Notes: generated from the letters alone by a model not told the origin. Positions 1-13,789 are shown, counted from the first letter of the stretch. The stretch is DNA of 64,000 bases from Mytilus californianus (GCF_021869535.1 NW_026262582.1:60214851-60278850); one strand, 5' to 3'. Program-made: numbers and translations.

Positions 1-965
1 TCTGAAAGAAAATCACTCCATATGGGTATACAATGGTCAATAATGTATCCCATTTTGAAACTTAACATATATATTGTTTATAAATTCAAATAGAGAAATT
101 CAAAACAGAATTCTCAACTGCCTTTTTTTCTTTATAAAGGCGAAAATCAGAACAAAAATAAAAAAAAATCAATGCCCGTTACATTTAAAATTACCATTTA
201 AATTAAATTTTATAAAATTAGCAGAATCGTTTTCATTTTCCTTTTTTACCTTTTTTTTTTAGCAAAAACTTCAAACATGGTCATGAACTATATCCAAATA
301 CGCCTGTCAATAATGACAAAAAAAAGGTTACTTTGAACAGTATGTCAGAAGAAAAGTGCAAAATATGGAGCAAGTCACCAAAAATATAACCTTGATTAAT
401 TAAAAAATGTTAACATGATGTGATAATTATGCTGGCCACAAACAGGGTAATTTCAACAAATTGACTAGCACGGTCATTTACACCAACACGGGTGTGTCTT
501 TAAAATGTAAATATCTGGAGAAAGAAGTTAATTTGAAATAGAAGAATGCATTATTAATATATATTTGTAATCGGAGGTACACATCTGATTTGTTCTTATC
601 TTTACTCATTTAATGTAGTGTATGTGCATAAAACAAAAACCATTAGATGACACCTTACAAAGTTGTTTAAATTACGATTTTTGACTTTCGAAAAAATACA
701 ATTTTAGCCATGATCAATTGCCACTTAAGAAGATGTAAATAGATCTGTTAGCCTTTGGTTCATTTAAAGTTTATTAATCAACAATTTCATAATATCGCAC
801 ATTTATTTGCATAGTTGTTTATATCTGGTAATTACTTTATCTTGTTACCTTTTTTTTCTTAATGATTTAATGTGATTCTTAAGAATGTAGATCGTGTTAG
901 AACCCGAGGTTCACCATTGTACCGATGAAAGTGAACATCTGTTATATACGAATATAGTAGTTACC

Positions 966-1016
<51 letters not shown>

Positions 1017-2517
1017 ATGTTAACATAAAATGCAGTAAAAAAAGTTTCACCTGTCAACTGGTGAGGAACGTCAATTGCTGGATTACACTTTTGTTGATTG
1101 ATTTGAATTAGATATAACACAATTTATTGTTATATTATATTACATGATTACACATCACATGGACAAACATCCTCCTCTCGATATCCAACATATATGTATA
1201 TAATTCTAATGCAATCATGCATCTGTAATGTAGGCTATTTATATGCATAAACTTGAATATATTCAGTAGAAAAAACTACAAAGATCGCCGCTTTAACTAG
1301 CGTGTTGTATTAAAGGTATAAAACCGCATTAACTTGTGTATTATTATGCACGTATGACCAGGCACATTTAAGTTGATCTTGAACCCTATTTCCTACTGGT
1401 TTTTCATCTTGAGGAAAAAGTGAAATCTTTAACACCTTATTTCATGAGAGGTCACACACATAAATATTAGGATGTGGTGGCATTGAACAATAAGTGCAAA
1501 ATGTAATTTTCAATAGGTGTGTAAGAAAACATGAAATAATTACATAAGCCGAAAGCAATTTCGAGTCATTCTGAAAAAAAACCAACAATATCGAAAAATG
1601 TTATATATTTTGTTTAAAGTGAGTTGATGTAAAGACACTTACCTTGCACAAAACCTTCATTGAATATGCAGATAACTGTAAGATTAAAATGTTAACAATC
1701 AGATGTACATTATTTGGAGACGTGTTCGGTTTGCTGAAGGTTATAAAATTGTCCATAACATGTTACATTAAGTATGTACGGCTAGTTGTGGTATGACTTC
1801 AAATTTCTAAGATTGATTTTACTTTGCTGATTATCTACACGGATACGTCACTTACAAACCGATAATTTGTTAAAGGTTAAATATTATTACATATAATTCC
1901 CGATCGTCAAATCATAAAAAATCAGTTAAAAACTAAGCTTGAAATTCAGCATGTTTACAAAATGTGTGGACAGTAATTTTTCATTATTTTACTTTTTACA
2001 TAGCTTATTCTATAGCAGAGTTCCGTCTTATTTTCTCATGACCTTTCAGTCTTAAATTATGCAACAAATTCGCATCAATTTTTATATTTGTTGTTATTAT
2101 TATTTTGTTCTACATTTGTGTATATAATGAAAACTTTCAATGCTATGTTTGATTTGTGAAGTATTTACGATTATTCGTAGTCAGTCTCTTAAGGGCTACT
2201 GAAAAACCAATAACAAGTCGATATGTAATATAAATACAATGAATAAGCGTTGATTTTTAAACTTAAACTATTATGTTAATGTCTTTTCAAAATTAAAGCC
2301 TTTTCTTAATTAGAAGGTATTGTAAATGAGTTTAAATAACCCTGTTATCATGTTCAACGATGTATTACTAAATATGAGATCACAACTAATTGGTTAGAAA
2401 AATACAAATATAACACAACACGACTGCCTTTAAATTATCAGGTATCTGAATATTATCTGTGTTTACAAAATAAGACATATTCGAACTTTTAGGTGCTTCA
2501 CAACTAATAAAATTGAT
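1..2517. other. Gene-free AT-rich stretch
   Basis: No open frame here has family features, a believable splice context or cysteine, domain or signal patterns. Short open frames (74-262, 911-1120) are low complexity; the second simply translates the GT microsatellite. Apart from that microsatellite I see only AT-rich unique-looking sequence. Confidence 0.6.
967..1010. repeat. (GT)n microsatellite
   Basis: Uninterrupted GT dinucleotide run of 22 units, followed by a slightly degenerate GCGTGTATGT edge. It is likely length-polymorphic between individuals. Confidence 0.97.
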
Positions 2518-2580
2518 GATGGAAATGGGGAATGTGTCAAAGAGACAACAACCTGATCAAAAAGCATGTATAAAGTATAT
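2518..2580 (+). repeat. Interspersed repeat family C, fragment
   Basis: Contains AATGTGTCAAAGAGACAAC followed by an AACCTGATCAAA-like stretch. The same core recurs at about 3960 and about 25045 in this window, always in plus orientation. It matches my recollection of an abundant mussel interspersed repeat. Confidence 0.65.
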
Positions 2581-3392
2581 ATAATAAGTATGTTACCGAA
2601 ATTTCTAACAAGAAGCCTAATTCTAGGCACATCACAATTTACTCGCATAGGAATTTGCGAATAAACATTTGTAAAATTATGTAGTAAAACTGATGAAAAC
2701 TTATTATATTTATAAAACAAAAATGGACAAATTGAATGTAATCATTTTCGTTTCAAATATGTAATATAGCCAATAATAATCCAAAAATAAACGGTAAAAC
2801 TCGCTATTATTACAAAAATATCCACAATTACATACATAATAAGAAAGAAAAAAAACAAAAACATCTAAAGAATAGGGACAACAAAGAGAATAGAGGGATT
2901 TGACCCTAAACCGACAAGTCCATACCTTTAACTTGACCTTTAACTCATTGATCTTAACCATGCTAACCTCGCGGCTACCAACTTAACTATACGATTGCCT
3001 TTTGTGTATATATAAAGGTACAAGCCCTGTGTGTCGTTGTACCGATGTATATCATATGTTCATTTATATGTATAAAATAGACATATTTCGTCGATATGTT
3101 GATGTCAGTCACAAATAACAGATTTCAAGGACGGGTTCGATTCCCAGTGAAAGCGTATAAAAATTACCAAATTTAAGGTAAGTTTTTAAATTAATTCCAT
3201 TAGTGAAAAGAAATCAATAAATTAGATAATTCAAACTTAATGAAATTAGGCACACAAAGGAAACAATTGAACATAATTTGATGAATCCAATTTAGTTACA
3301 TTGCTCCTATTTTACTTTCTTTTTTTCAGCGGGGAGTGGGATTATAAAATTGTTTTGAATAAACATTGAACGACAAAATTTGTACCCATATT

Positions 3393-3655
3393 TTGACTAT
3401 TTTATTTATTATGTCTGTTTTGTTCACGCATAGTTGTAAATATAACGGAATTTGATGAGACTGTCGTACAAGTGAGAGGTTTAGCGCTATAAAACCAGGT
3501 TCAATCCACCATTTTCTACATTTGAAAATGCCTGTACCAAGTCAGGAATATGACAGATGTTGTTCATTCGTTTGATGTGTTTTGTCATTTGATTTTGCCA
3601 TGTGATTAGGGACTTTTCGATTGAATTCAGTGTCCATATTAGACTACAAATTGTG
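3393..3655 (+). repeat. Interspersed repeat family A, copy 1
   Basis: Carries the family-A landmarks in order: TATGTCTGTTTTG, CAAGTGAGAGG, TATAAAACCAGGTT, CCTGTACCAAGTCAGGAAT, and a 3' part reading GATTTTGCCA. The tail differs from the other copies. At least eight other full or partial copies are in the window, all in the same orientation. No coding capacity is visible. Confidence 0.8.
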
Positions 3656-3954
3656 TATTTATCAATGAAATTTAAATCAACCCAATAGTAAAAGGCTTGA
3701 ATAATGTTACTAGTTGGAACACATAATGGTATTTACCAAACATCCTGATTTATCAATGACAGTTTTCGTTTTTGTTAAAATAAAAACACCATAAAAATTA
3801 ATAAATTGAAAATTCAATTAAAGAGTATCATCCAGTTGATGCCAATATTTTTGGATGCTCTTCTCGAGGAAAGATTGTCCATCAGGTGCTATTTCGACCC
3901 AGTAGTAATATTTGAAGTAACATTAACGGTTACAAATTTACTGAAACAGATTAG

Positions 3955-4520
3955 AATAGAGAATGGAAATGTGGAATGTGACAACAGCCCAAACAAAGAG
4001 CAGAAACAGCCCGAAGCCACTAATGAGTCTTCAACGCAACAAGACAATGCTGCAGACGGAGACGGGCCTAAGCTGGCCACTTTACATTAATGTTTACTAG
4101 TTCAGGGAAATAGACGCCACACTTAATTCCGAAGCATACAAATGAATCGAAATGAAAAAAACAAAAACAAAAAACACACAAGACTAACTAAAGGCTAGAG
4201 GTTCCTAACTTTGGACAGGCGCAACAATGCGCCGGGTTAAATATACTTTGTGAGATCTCAACCCTTCCACTATACCTCTAGTCAATGTGAAATAAGCAAA
4301 CACACAGCAAAAAACACGGTAACACTCAGTTGAAAATAAGTCCGAGTCCTATGTTAGAATAGAAGCATTTCGACAATCAATTTATTTTAAGTGATGCTCG
4401 AGGCCAACATATGTAACAATCCTAATAGCATGCAAACGTTGAGGAACCGATGAAACCAAAGAGGACCAAACGTAAAGCAAAAACCGAACCCGATAGCAAA
4501 GCAATACACGAGAACAAGTA
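3955..4520 (+). repeat. Interspersed repeat family C, long copy
   Basis: Starts with a GACAACAGCCCAAAC-like core and continues through GGCTAGAGGTTCC, GAGATCTCAACCCTTCC and CTATACCTCTAG landmarks that I recall from mussel repeats. The open frame 3806-4090 overlaps its 5' part. I read that frame as accidental, because it begins outside the repeat and has no family features. Confidence 0.65.
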
Positions 4521-4794
4521 TGATATCTCAAGTGATCATATTCGAACGTGACTTTTTTCTTAGTTTTTTTTTAACATTTAAAACAATGATGACATATATA
4601 TATGAAAGTGATTTGCTGTAGTAAATCCTAATGTCTTGCTGGACTCAGAAACGAAGTTTCAATTTTGTTAACTTTCGAAGTCCGATTACTAAATTAATAT
4701 TGTTATTTTGATTGTTTGTTTTACACAGAGATACCAATAAGGATAATATGTGATTTGTAATATTTCAAAGAACTTCAAAGCCGTAGATCATCTC

Positions 4795-5545
4795 TTTATG
4801 TTTTGGGGGTATGGGGGTTTATTTTAGATCTGCCATTGTGTCGTCAAATTTCTTCACAACCTTCAGTCTAAAATAATTTACAGATTGATATGAAGTCGTT
4901 TGGTTGCTGTCCTATTGACGTATGTTCCACATCTCCCTTTTTTTGTGTTCCCTAAATAAAATTACGTTTTTATGATTGGTCAATTGAGACAGCATTCCTA
5001 CGACAAAATCAATCAATGACAATTCAAAGCCATTGAGCATTAGAATTTTAACAGTTAATTGGTATTTTTAACAGTATCATTCAATATGTGGGCACACATT
5101 TGCGTCTAGCTTGGCATTTATAATTTTTATAAGTTCGCCTCCACTCTAGTGCTGACTCTGATTGTAGGCGTACTAGCTAATATTAAGCTATGTTTTTATT
5201 TACATAATATGCAATAGACCTTAAGCACCATATTTTAAATAACTTTGACAATTGATTTTGACCTACATCAAACAATACAATATTATCAGTGTAAACACCT
5301 GATATTATTGAGTGTATAATAGCTTACTATGTGCAGGTTATTTGATGACATGTTTATGAGATGTTATTGAGATATGTATGATTTATAATGAGAGATTATG
5401 TCGATATGGGTTTGCTTGTTCTGTTTATATCATTAATAACTTATCATGTTTTTATGTTATATTGCCTTTCTATAGTTTTTGTATTATTTCATTGACCTTG
5501 TCTTCTAATAATTCATAGAGAAAGTAGGTTCAGAATTTGAATTTT
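4795..5545 (+). repeat. Segmental repeat, copy 1 (left part)
   Basis: About 750 bp similar to 9110-9875 and 10495-11245. Shared landmarks in order are GGTTTATTTTAGATCTG-like, CTAAATAAAATTACG, GAGACAGCAT...CAATCAATGACA, GGCACA...TAGCTTGGCA, TTGACC..CATCAAACAATAC, GAGATTATGTCGAT and CATAGAGAAAGTAG. The copies are clearly diverged (many substitutions and indels), so the duplication is old. No open frame is conserved among them. Confidence 0.75.
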
Positions 5546-5724
5546 TATCTTAAATTCCAAATTGATTTCGGACAACATTTTTTCCAATATGAAAAACGAA
5601 CATGTGAGAAGAAAAGGCCTATTAAAAGTAGGTTGAGATTTTGAATTATCCTAAATTTGAAATTTATTTCGGACTACATCTTTTCCAATATGAAAAACGA
5701 GCATATGAGAAGAAAAGACTTATT
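5521..5724 (+). repeat. Local tandem duplication, unit about 100 bp
   Basis: Two direct units (about 5521-5625 and 5626-5724) each contain AAAGTAGGTT, ATTTCGGAC, TTTTCCAATATGAAAAACG and GAGAAGAAAAG. The equivalent part of segmental copy 3 (about 11225-11310) has one unit, so this duplication happened after the larger segmental one. Confidence 0.8.
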
Positions 5725-6179
5725 GTTAAATCAACATGCACGAGTAAATCTTTATATTACATTAGTTTTGTTGCGATGAATTACCCATTGTTACCGTGAT
5801 TTCAAAGTGAAATAAAAACCGATAATTTCACATGTGAAATACACTCGATAATTTCACTCTTCTGTATCATACAACAGTAGGTACTGTCAAGACGTTCTCA
5901 ATGACGGTGCATCAAAGAAAATTGTGAATTCGTAGAAAAAAGATATAGTTCCTTGCATGTTCTACTTTATTTCCATTTAAAAGCCTATTTACAATAAAAT
6001 AAAAAGAATAGCTAATCACATTAAAATATCGAAAAATATTCAACTCGTGACCGGACAACACTGATAATTAACCCATGCGATTCGCACATTCGTGAACTAA
6101 TGTGTTGTTCTGTCACTCGTTAAATATATTTCTATATTTGAATTCTTCGATAAGTTATTCAATGATTAAAATGTTATTT

Positions 6180-8395
6180 GACCAGAACAAATGCAAGTTG
6201 TTGCCAAAAAATACGCCTATACTTAGTTTTCCTATTACACAGTATACTTAAAGAATATCAAAGTTGTAGTACAAAAGAAATATATATTTGGAGAAGAAAT
6301 TAAAGTGTGTTCACATGTCAAAACTGGAAGGCCATACAAATTTGAAAATGTAACAACTTTTACAGTTTTAGTTCAAGCAATAACACATTACATTAACAAA
6401 AACGAATTAAAAAAGGTTGAAAACAGGAAAAGCATTACAAAATTTAGACTGAAAAATGATTTTAAAAATGTAATAATCAAACGACAAAATACGAAAAATC
6501 TAAAGTCCAATTAACGCGAAAAGATGAAATTGTCATGCATTCAGTATCACAAATAATAAACTGACTAAATGCGAAAAAATTGATAGTAAGTTTGATAGGG
6601 GAAGATGCATATGTGGAATTATTGATTAAAGAGATCCTTTCCCACTTTAGATTGGCAAGATCTACAATCAATAACATATAATTCATGAACATCTTTATAT
6701 TCTTAACTTGTGACATGGACATTAGCTAATTTGCAGGGTTGAAGCTTTAATAAGCACCACCAAATATACCCGTCTGCCTTTACTTTTATCAGTGAAATAG
6801 GAAAATAGCATATGGAACACAGTATAATTAAACAACTTAGAAAATGTGTTTAAAACGAGAATCGTTATAAAAGTAAATTAAAAAAGATATAAGAGAAATA
6901 TCTTTCTAAATACCTTTTTAAAGAATACTCTCATTTGCAGTAGCCAAACTCAACATTCTCAATCTACAGAAATCCTGACTTCCTTCACTCTTATTTCGGT
7001 TACTATTATCCGGTTCATGTAGTGCGGAAATAATGACCAATCCAGGAAAAGCACTCGAATTCAATACCAAAAGTCATTTGTACAGAATGTCATACACAAT
7101 TAAACCGTTAAATCGTGTTTTAGGCGGGAAATAAGTTATTGTAATAACTTAAGGGCATACGATGCAGGAGCAAGGGTAGATAATAAGGCACCAATTTTAA
7201 CACGTTGGTTTCGCAACGTTGCTAACAATAAGCACACAAAACTCCAGATAACAATCACTGACGGCATCAAATCAATTACTAGTACGTGATTTAAAATTAA
7301 TTATTTGCAACGTATATTTATATGTATATTTAAGCACGCGATATTTACTGCGGGTCATAAAATTCGAAGCATGTTTACTTTTCTATCATTAATACATTTG
7401 TAAATGGCAGCAATTTCCGTTTCATGTATGGCGGGAAAAGCTGCACGACGATGTTTCAATAAGAAAATACTGCGACGAAATTTAGCACCAACACGAAAAG
7501 TAGGATCTCCGGCATTCAACGAACTGGGTTTTCCATTTCTAGCTAAAATATGCACATGGACCTCCATTCTTTTTTGCAATTGACCATGCAACGAAATTGC
7601 AAGTTAAAATAAATGTTTTGCTGTTTTATGTATACATTTGTATAGAAGAGAAAATTGACAACTTTTTTTTGTATGATTTCATAAATATTCAAACGTATTA
7701 AACCATCATTTTAGGGACTGACTTGAACAACAGTAAATAAATGATGGCTTTGTAAAAAATTGGGTAAAAATATCTCTTTCCGTTATAAAACTGTGTTATT
7801 TTCTTTTCTTCTGAAAAGTATTAAACATTAACATTTTGACCTTTTGATGTGAAACATGCAGATTGCAAACTGAAACATCTAAAAAAGTAAGTCATGCTGG
7901 TATATTGTTCTATGTATATTTCAATCGTGCATACAAAAATTGACTTCAAAATCGTAGGAAAAATTCAACGAGGGATCTCTTCTGTATCGTATGTCCTTGA
8001 AAGAACACGACAAATTGTGTGACATGAAATCAATTGGTATTTTTTTCAATGAAAGAAAATCAAGTGCAGAATGTCGAACCAAGATCATTGTAATAAATCA
8101 ACGGTCCTAATATCAAGTATAATGAAATAGTAAATGTATCAACATGCAGTCATTTAACTTACATTTCAACCTAATAGGTATTTTGCTTACACTATTGCAG
8201 AATTCTTCACCGGCCTCTCACTTGCCCAGTCTTTCCGGCCTTGTCATACAAAAATGGACAAGGGAATTGAGGGCATGTGATGAACTTAACGCTTGTAGTT
8301 TCACAGGACACTGCACGTACAAGAACCAAAACAAATATTTGTGCCGAAATCGTCTGTTTGCGATGCCTATTGTATGAAGACACAGGCATAACCTA
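6180..8395 (+). repeat. Segmental repeat, copy 1 (right part, discontinuous)
   Basis: Blocks at about 6180-6510 and 8040-8395 match 11385-11690 and 12210-12720. Shared landmarks are GAACAAATGCAA, CTTAGTTTT, AATTTAACAA or AATGTAACAA, AGTGCAGAATGTCGAA, CATTGTAATAAA and CACGTACAAGAACC. The 6700-8040 interval has no clear partner, so it is either an insertion in this copy or a deletion in the other. The open frame 7355-7591 (minus) lies in that unpaired interval and I do not recognise its product. Confidence 0.6.
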
Positions 8396-8999
8396 AGTTC
8401 TGATTGAAAATCTCAATTATTATTTCACAAATAATGTGTATGGTGTTATGTCCACAATAATCAGTTCAGTAAATAAGTAAACATGCAAATTGTCATAGTA
8501 CAATGAGACACAATGAAGCAGAAACATAACTTGGCGTGGTTAATAATGTTAGCGGACACTCAACCATTTTCTAACCTTAAACAATTTTGTAACACACAGC
8601 ATATGAAACTATTACCTAGTGTGTACTGCTTGCTCATTTTTGCCAACCTTTCTATTTATATCAAGATTCATTCATTAAAGATATTTGTAAATTAGTAAAG
8701 CTAAAAACGGGAAAACAGTTTCAAAAATTAAGACTGTCAAACTTTATTTGAATAAAACAAAGTGTTAAATACATCTCTTTCAAATTTTTAATTGAAAAAA
8801 GTGATTTTTTTTATAAGTAAAAGTTCAATTATAAGTTTATATTTAACATTAAAAGATCCCTGATCAAATCTTGATGTTACGGCGGGAATACGAGTCTTTA
8901 CTTTAACAAAGGGACATAAAAGAATAGCCAAATTCATCTAAGGTCATATTTGTCTAATATGTGGCGAATGATGTTCTCGGAGGCAGATAGTATTTAAGC

Positions 9000-9092
9000 T
9001 GCTATAACGAAAAAGCATTTAGGTACCACTGTACCGGATGCATGTTTAGACAAGTAATGTCTCTTCAGTAAGGCCCGTGCTTACAAAACTTG
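9000..9092 (-). repeat. Interspersed repeat family E, fragment
   Basis: TGTACCGGATGC, then ACAAGTAATGTCTCTTCAGT, with GGCCCGTGC after it. The reverse complement of its centre resembles the CGTCACTGATGAG core of plus-strand copies at 46485 and 63845. This points to one family in both orientations. Confidence 0.6.
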
Positions 9093-9109
9093 AAATAAAA
9101 AAAATTACG

Positions 9110-9875
9110 GATTACGGCAGATCTTTCATTGATTTTTTTTCAAAATTTGTTCGACACCTTTATAGCCTCGGAATAATATACAGTTTGACATATAGTTATA
9201 GACATATATTTCATATACACTTTTCTTTGTCTGAGTATAATAACGTTATTGTCAACTGGTCAATGTCACATCAACCCAACGACATATATTCCATATATTC
9301 TTTTCTTTGTTTGAGTGTAAAAACGTTTTGGTGAACGGATCAATGAGACAGTATCCCCACAACAAAAGCAATCAATGACACGTAAATTTTTTTAATAATC
9401 AGAATCTGTACAGTTAATTTTTACTTTTAATAGTTCGATAACAAAATATATTGGCACATCTTTGAAGCTAGTTTGGCACTAATTTATATGACTGCATCTC
9501 CACAACAGTGCTGGCACTGATTATAAACTACTATCAAGGTATGTGTATATATAACGTGATGATCATCCAAATCGATAATAAATCAACACCTTTTAAATGA
9601 ATATGACAATTGTTTTTGCCGACATCAAACAATACTACATGAAAAATTTAAACAACTGATATATAATACCTTACTATATGTCGCCTAATACAGTGAGATA
9701 TTTTTGGGATGATAATGAGATGTTTATGATTGTTACTGAGAGATTACGTCAATGAATATTAGCTTATTCCGTTCATATTATTATTAGTTTATGTTAAACT
9801 GTCTCAAGATATTTTTAAACATGTTTTATCAAATTGTCTATTTATCATTCATAGAGAAAGTAGTTGCATAATTGT
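9110..9875 (+). repeat. Segmental repeat, copy 2 (partial)
   Basis: Second copy of the 4795-5545 unit. It ends shortly after CATAGAGAAAGTAG and lacks the right-hand blocks present in copies 1 and 3. It contains a small internal duplication of CATATATTCCATATA-like sequence around 9200-9320. Confidence 0.7.
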
Positions 9876-10494
9876 TATGTGTACCATCTTAAATTTTGCC
9901 CCGATTACTAAAACCCTTCACATTCTTGCTCTGTATATCATTTCTAAAAGCAGTTTTTGTCCTGATTGCCGTTGGTCATAAACGAATTCATTTATTGTTT
10001 TTAGCTAAAATCAGGTCGCTGTCTTTCTCATCGACTGTTTCAAATATAATATCAAAATTCGATAAAAAGGGGAAACTTTATATTGCAGAAAGAATCGCAA
10101 ATAATTAATGGGGTTAAATCCGTGAAATCCCACTATAGTGTACATGATGTCTGAAGCACTTCCTGGTCTTTCCCAGCAGTAACATTAAGTGACACTTTGA
10201 ACTTACCGCCGTTACTAATACCATTAAAGGCCTTATGAGTACTAAAAAAGTTCATCCAATTCATTTGAGTTTTTATTAGTTTTTTCTTACTATCTAAAAC
10301 AATAATGAGATATATCACAGTGCTCTACTGCATTCAATGCAAATCTCTGCTCTGGGCTCCTTAGCTATTACGATAAAATTCCGAATCCAAACTATATATA
10401 TGTTAACTTTGGTGGTTTTTTTCAAACGGAATTAAAAAAAAAATGGTATGTAATTTACGTTATGCTTTAAAGGACACAAATGTTGTATTTCGTA

Positions 10495-12720
10495 TCTGTA
10501 GGAAATTTGGGGATTTTGGTGGTTTATGGCAGATCTGGCATTGTTATGTAAAAACTTGTTCACGACCATTATAGTCTCAGAATAGATTACAAAGTGACAC
10601 GTAGTCGTTTGGCTGCTTCCTTATTGACGCATATTTTACATATTCTGCTCTTTGTATTTTCTAAATAAAATTACGCTATTGTGAAAGGGTCTATGAGATA
10701 TCATCCTAACGACAGAAGCGATCAATGACATGAGAAAGATCTTAATCATCATAATCTAAACAGCTACTTTTTACTTTTAATTATTTCGATGATTCAATAT
10801 GTTGGCACGTACTTGAATCTACCTTGCCACTGATTTTATGAGTTCATTTCGAGTACAGCGCTAACACGGATTTAAGTCGTACCAGCTTATTATAGTATGT
10901 GTGCTTTTAACTTGATGATCACATAAATCGACCTTTAATCCCCACCTTTAAAATGACATTAACATTTGTATTTGACCGATATCAAACAATACTTCATGAA
11001 AAATGTAAATAGCTGACAAATGTATTATACCTTACCTTGTGAAGCCTTTTATGTTGAGATATTAATGGGATGTTAATGAGATATTTATGATTTTTACCGA
11101 GAGATAATGTCGATGAACATTCTCTTGTTCCGTTCATATTATCATTTGTTTATGTTGCATTGTCTTTCGATATTTGGTAATTGGTTTATTCAAATTACCT
11201 TTTAATAAGTTATCTGGTTATAGAGAAAGTAGTTTCATAATTGTAATGGGTATTTTCTTAAAATTTGTTCGAACTACATTTTTTTTAAATTAAAAAAAAA
11301 AACATAAGAGAATAAAATGTCAATTATTAAATCAGCATGCACGCCATGACTATTTGTTATATTTCATTTGACCAGGAACAAATGCAATTTCTTTTGGTTT
11401 TGAAAGTGTTTCGCCTGTACTTAGTTTTACTTTTACAAATGTTCTTAAAGTGGAAAAAGACTCTATGACGTCTAAACACATGTTTTGGATAAGAAAGGAA
11501 AGTGTTTTAACACTTCTGAAGGGCGAGTAAGATTTGAAAATTTAACAATTCTTACTGTGCTAATTCTAGAAATACAACGTCATATTAACAAAAAGGAATT
11601 ATAAAAGGAACAGCTTAATAAAAAGGAGTACAAAATTTATATTGAGAAATATAAATTATATCATAATTAAATGAAAAGAAATATAAGTACAACAGTTGCA
11701 TGTCACATTTATTTGCGAATATGAGGAACTTTAGAAGTAATGCATTATCTTTTTGTTCCGGCCTAACACCAACGAATTATTATATCAGTTGAAAGTAGGT
11801 TTGTAAAGGGGGTAAATATCTGGGTGTTACTATTGATTTCAGATAACCTTCTCACTAAAAATATAGCAAGATATGTACGAGATATAGCAAGCGGTAACAA
11901 AGTATTATGTTTAAGTCAACCTTTGGAAACATAATCATTAAACACGTGCAGTAAGTAATCAACTCTAGACAATTCAGAGCTTGGAATATGGAATGGCTTC
12001 TGTTTATTGTTGATAACAAATCATTGAGCTATGAATATCTTAAACATTTGATTGTCGATTTAACATGCTAGTGTGTTATGACAGCGTAATACATCTATAA
12101 TGTTTCGGTAATTAAAACTCTCATTCATATTTTTTAGATAAGGAATAAGTTGTCATAATTTCATAAAAAAGATACACGACACTATTGTTTAACATCACAT
12201 CATTTGATATGTTTTTCAATGCAAACATCAACAAGTGCAGAATGTCGAAATCAGGGACATTGTAATAAACCGACTGTCGTTATATCCATATTTGTTAAAG
12301 TTGAAAAGATGTTCAATAAAGTTGCTCGTACGAGTTTCTAAAAGTATATATTGACATAGCTGATGTATCAAAATGAAATCATAGTCTTGCGATTAAACTA
12401 ACTGCATAGGTATTTTTACTTATCTTCATTCACCGCTCACCCTGCCTTGTCTTCCTGGGGTTGTTCTGCATACCCTGAGACCAAAGACTTAAGTGAATCA
12501 CGGGCATGTGACTAAATTAACCCATATAGCAACATGCATTTTAAATTAAAAAAAAAATGAAAATGAAATTTTAAATTTGCATTTAAGTCTTTTGCGATTT
12601 TATTTGAAGACATCATGTCACATCACAGGCTATGTGCACGTACAAGAACCCAAACAAATGTGTCAGCCTCAAATTATTTCTGTGATGCCATACCTATGAA
12701 AACACAGCCATGTTCGTTCT
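10495..12720 (+). repeat. Segmental repeat, copy 3
   Basis: Contains both the left part (10495-11245) and the right-hand blocks (11385-11690, 12210-12720). It is more compact than copy 1. A stretch of roughly 100 bp near 12525-12625 (A-rich) has no counterpart in copy 1. No coding frame is preserved between copies. Confidence 0.65.
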
Positions 12721-13789
12721 TTTAAAATAAACCAATTATAATTCCTCAAATAATTTGCATGATGTTATGTTTCAATGCCCTTGTCTTTCGAGACGTCTTT
12801 GATTGTTATGAAAGCAATTTATTAATGGAAAAAGTTTTTGCTTAATTCTTTCAAAAATACCAAAAAATATGTCTTATTGTTTTTATGTCTTTTTTGACGT
12901 TGCATGTTGTAGAAAAAAAACAGGATTTTTTCTGTCTCCTCGCTGATTCGTGTTCTTATTCGTTCGTGTCCATTGGTTCTGAGAATGGGTTTCCATTCAC
13001 ATACAATTTAAATTTAAAGTTGTCAACGTCAAATACTATTGTTTTACCCATCGTTAATTACATCATTCAAGTTCTGTATAATTATGCTACTTCCAATATA
13101 AATGACTTAATGCAGGCGTTTGTAGTTGTGATTTGAAAAGACATCTTTTTGCAAAAGAACATTTAGATTCCTGTTTGTGTCTACGAATGTTAAATGTAAA
13201 CTGCCAGATGTCTAATTTTGTATTGAACTTAATAATATCAGTATGCACAGTTGAGTAAAATTTATTTTTAAATTGATCAACTTGTTTTAAACGCAAAAAT
13301 GTATTTGATATGTAGACGAATATTATTATCATGATTATCTCAATGAACTTTAAATCATGAGTTCAACTATAATATGGTTTAAGTACATATTTATTACCGT
13401 TGTCAATGATGCAGATAATCACGGGTATTTTTACTTGACAAAGATTTTACAAACTTAAAATAAAAATGTGTAGCATGTTGTACCGTGCAGGAAGTAAAAA
13501 GGGGCGAAAGTTACCAAAAGGATAAAAAGAAGATGAAAATACAATATAAGTATATGCATTTTTGTTAAATTCAATTAAATTATATTGACCAACAAACTAT
13601 TGCGTAGTGCAAAGTCTTCTAGAACACTTCAATAACATCTCTTCTAGAATTAACATGTGAATTGTTGTTCAGATATTCAGAATTTCAAATGAAATACGCC
13701 TATCTATAGTGACAAAAAAGGATGATGATAAAAAAAAAATTAATGGATATAATGAAGCGGAATTTATAAACCTGGTTGTTTTATGTTCA
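12721..13789. other. No gene seen
   Basis: AT-rich sequence. The opposed open frames 12885-13136 (plus) and 13087-13332 (minus) have no recognisable family features and no splice support. Confidence 0.5.

Noticed and set aside
3120-3150. GGTTCGATTCC, a perfect tRNA-type B box
   Set aside because: No A box at the right distance and no cloverleaf could be drawn, so it is at best a SINE remnant or chance.
3806-4090. 94-codon plus-strand open frame with hydrophilic end
   Set aside because: Its second half is the family-C interspersed repeat, and the first half has no coding features.
7355-7591. 78-codon minus-strand frame with basic residues, less AT-rich than its surroundings
   Set aside because: No recognised domain and no splice or promoter support. 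It could be an old transposon fragment but I cannot support that.
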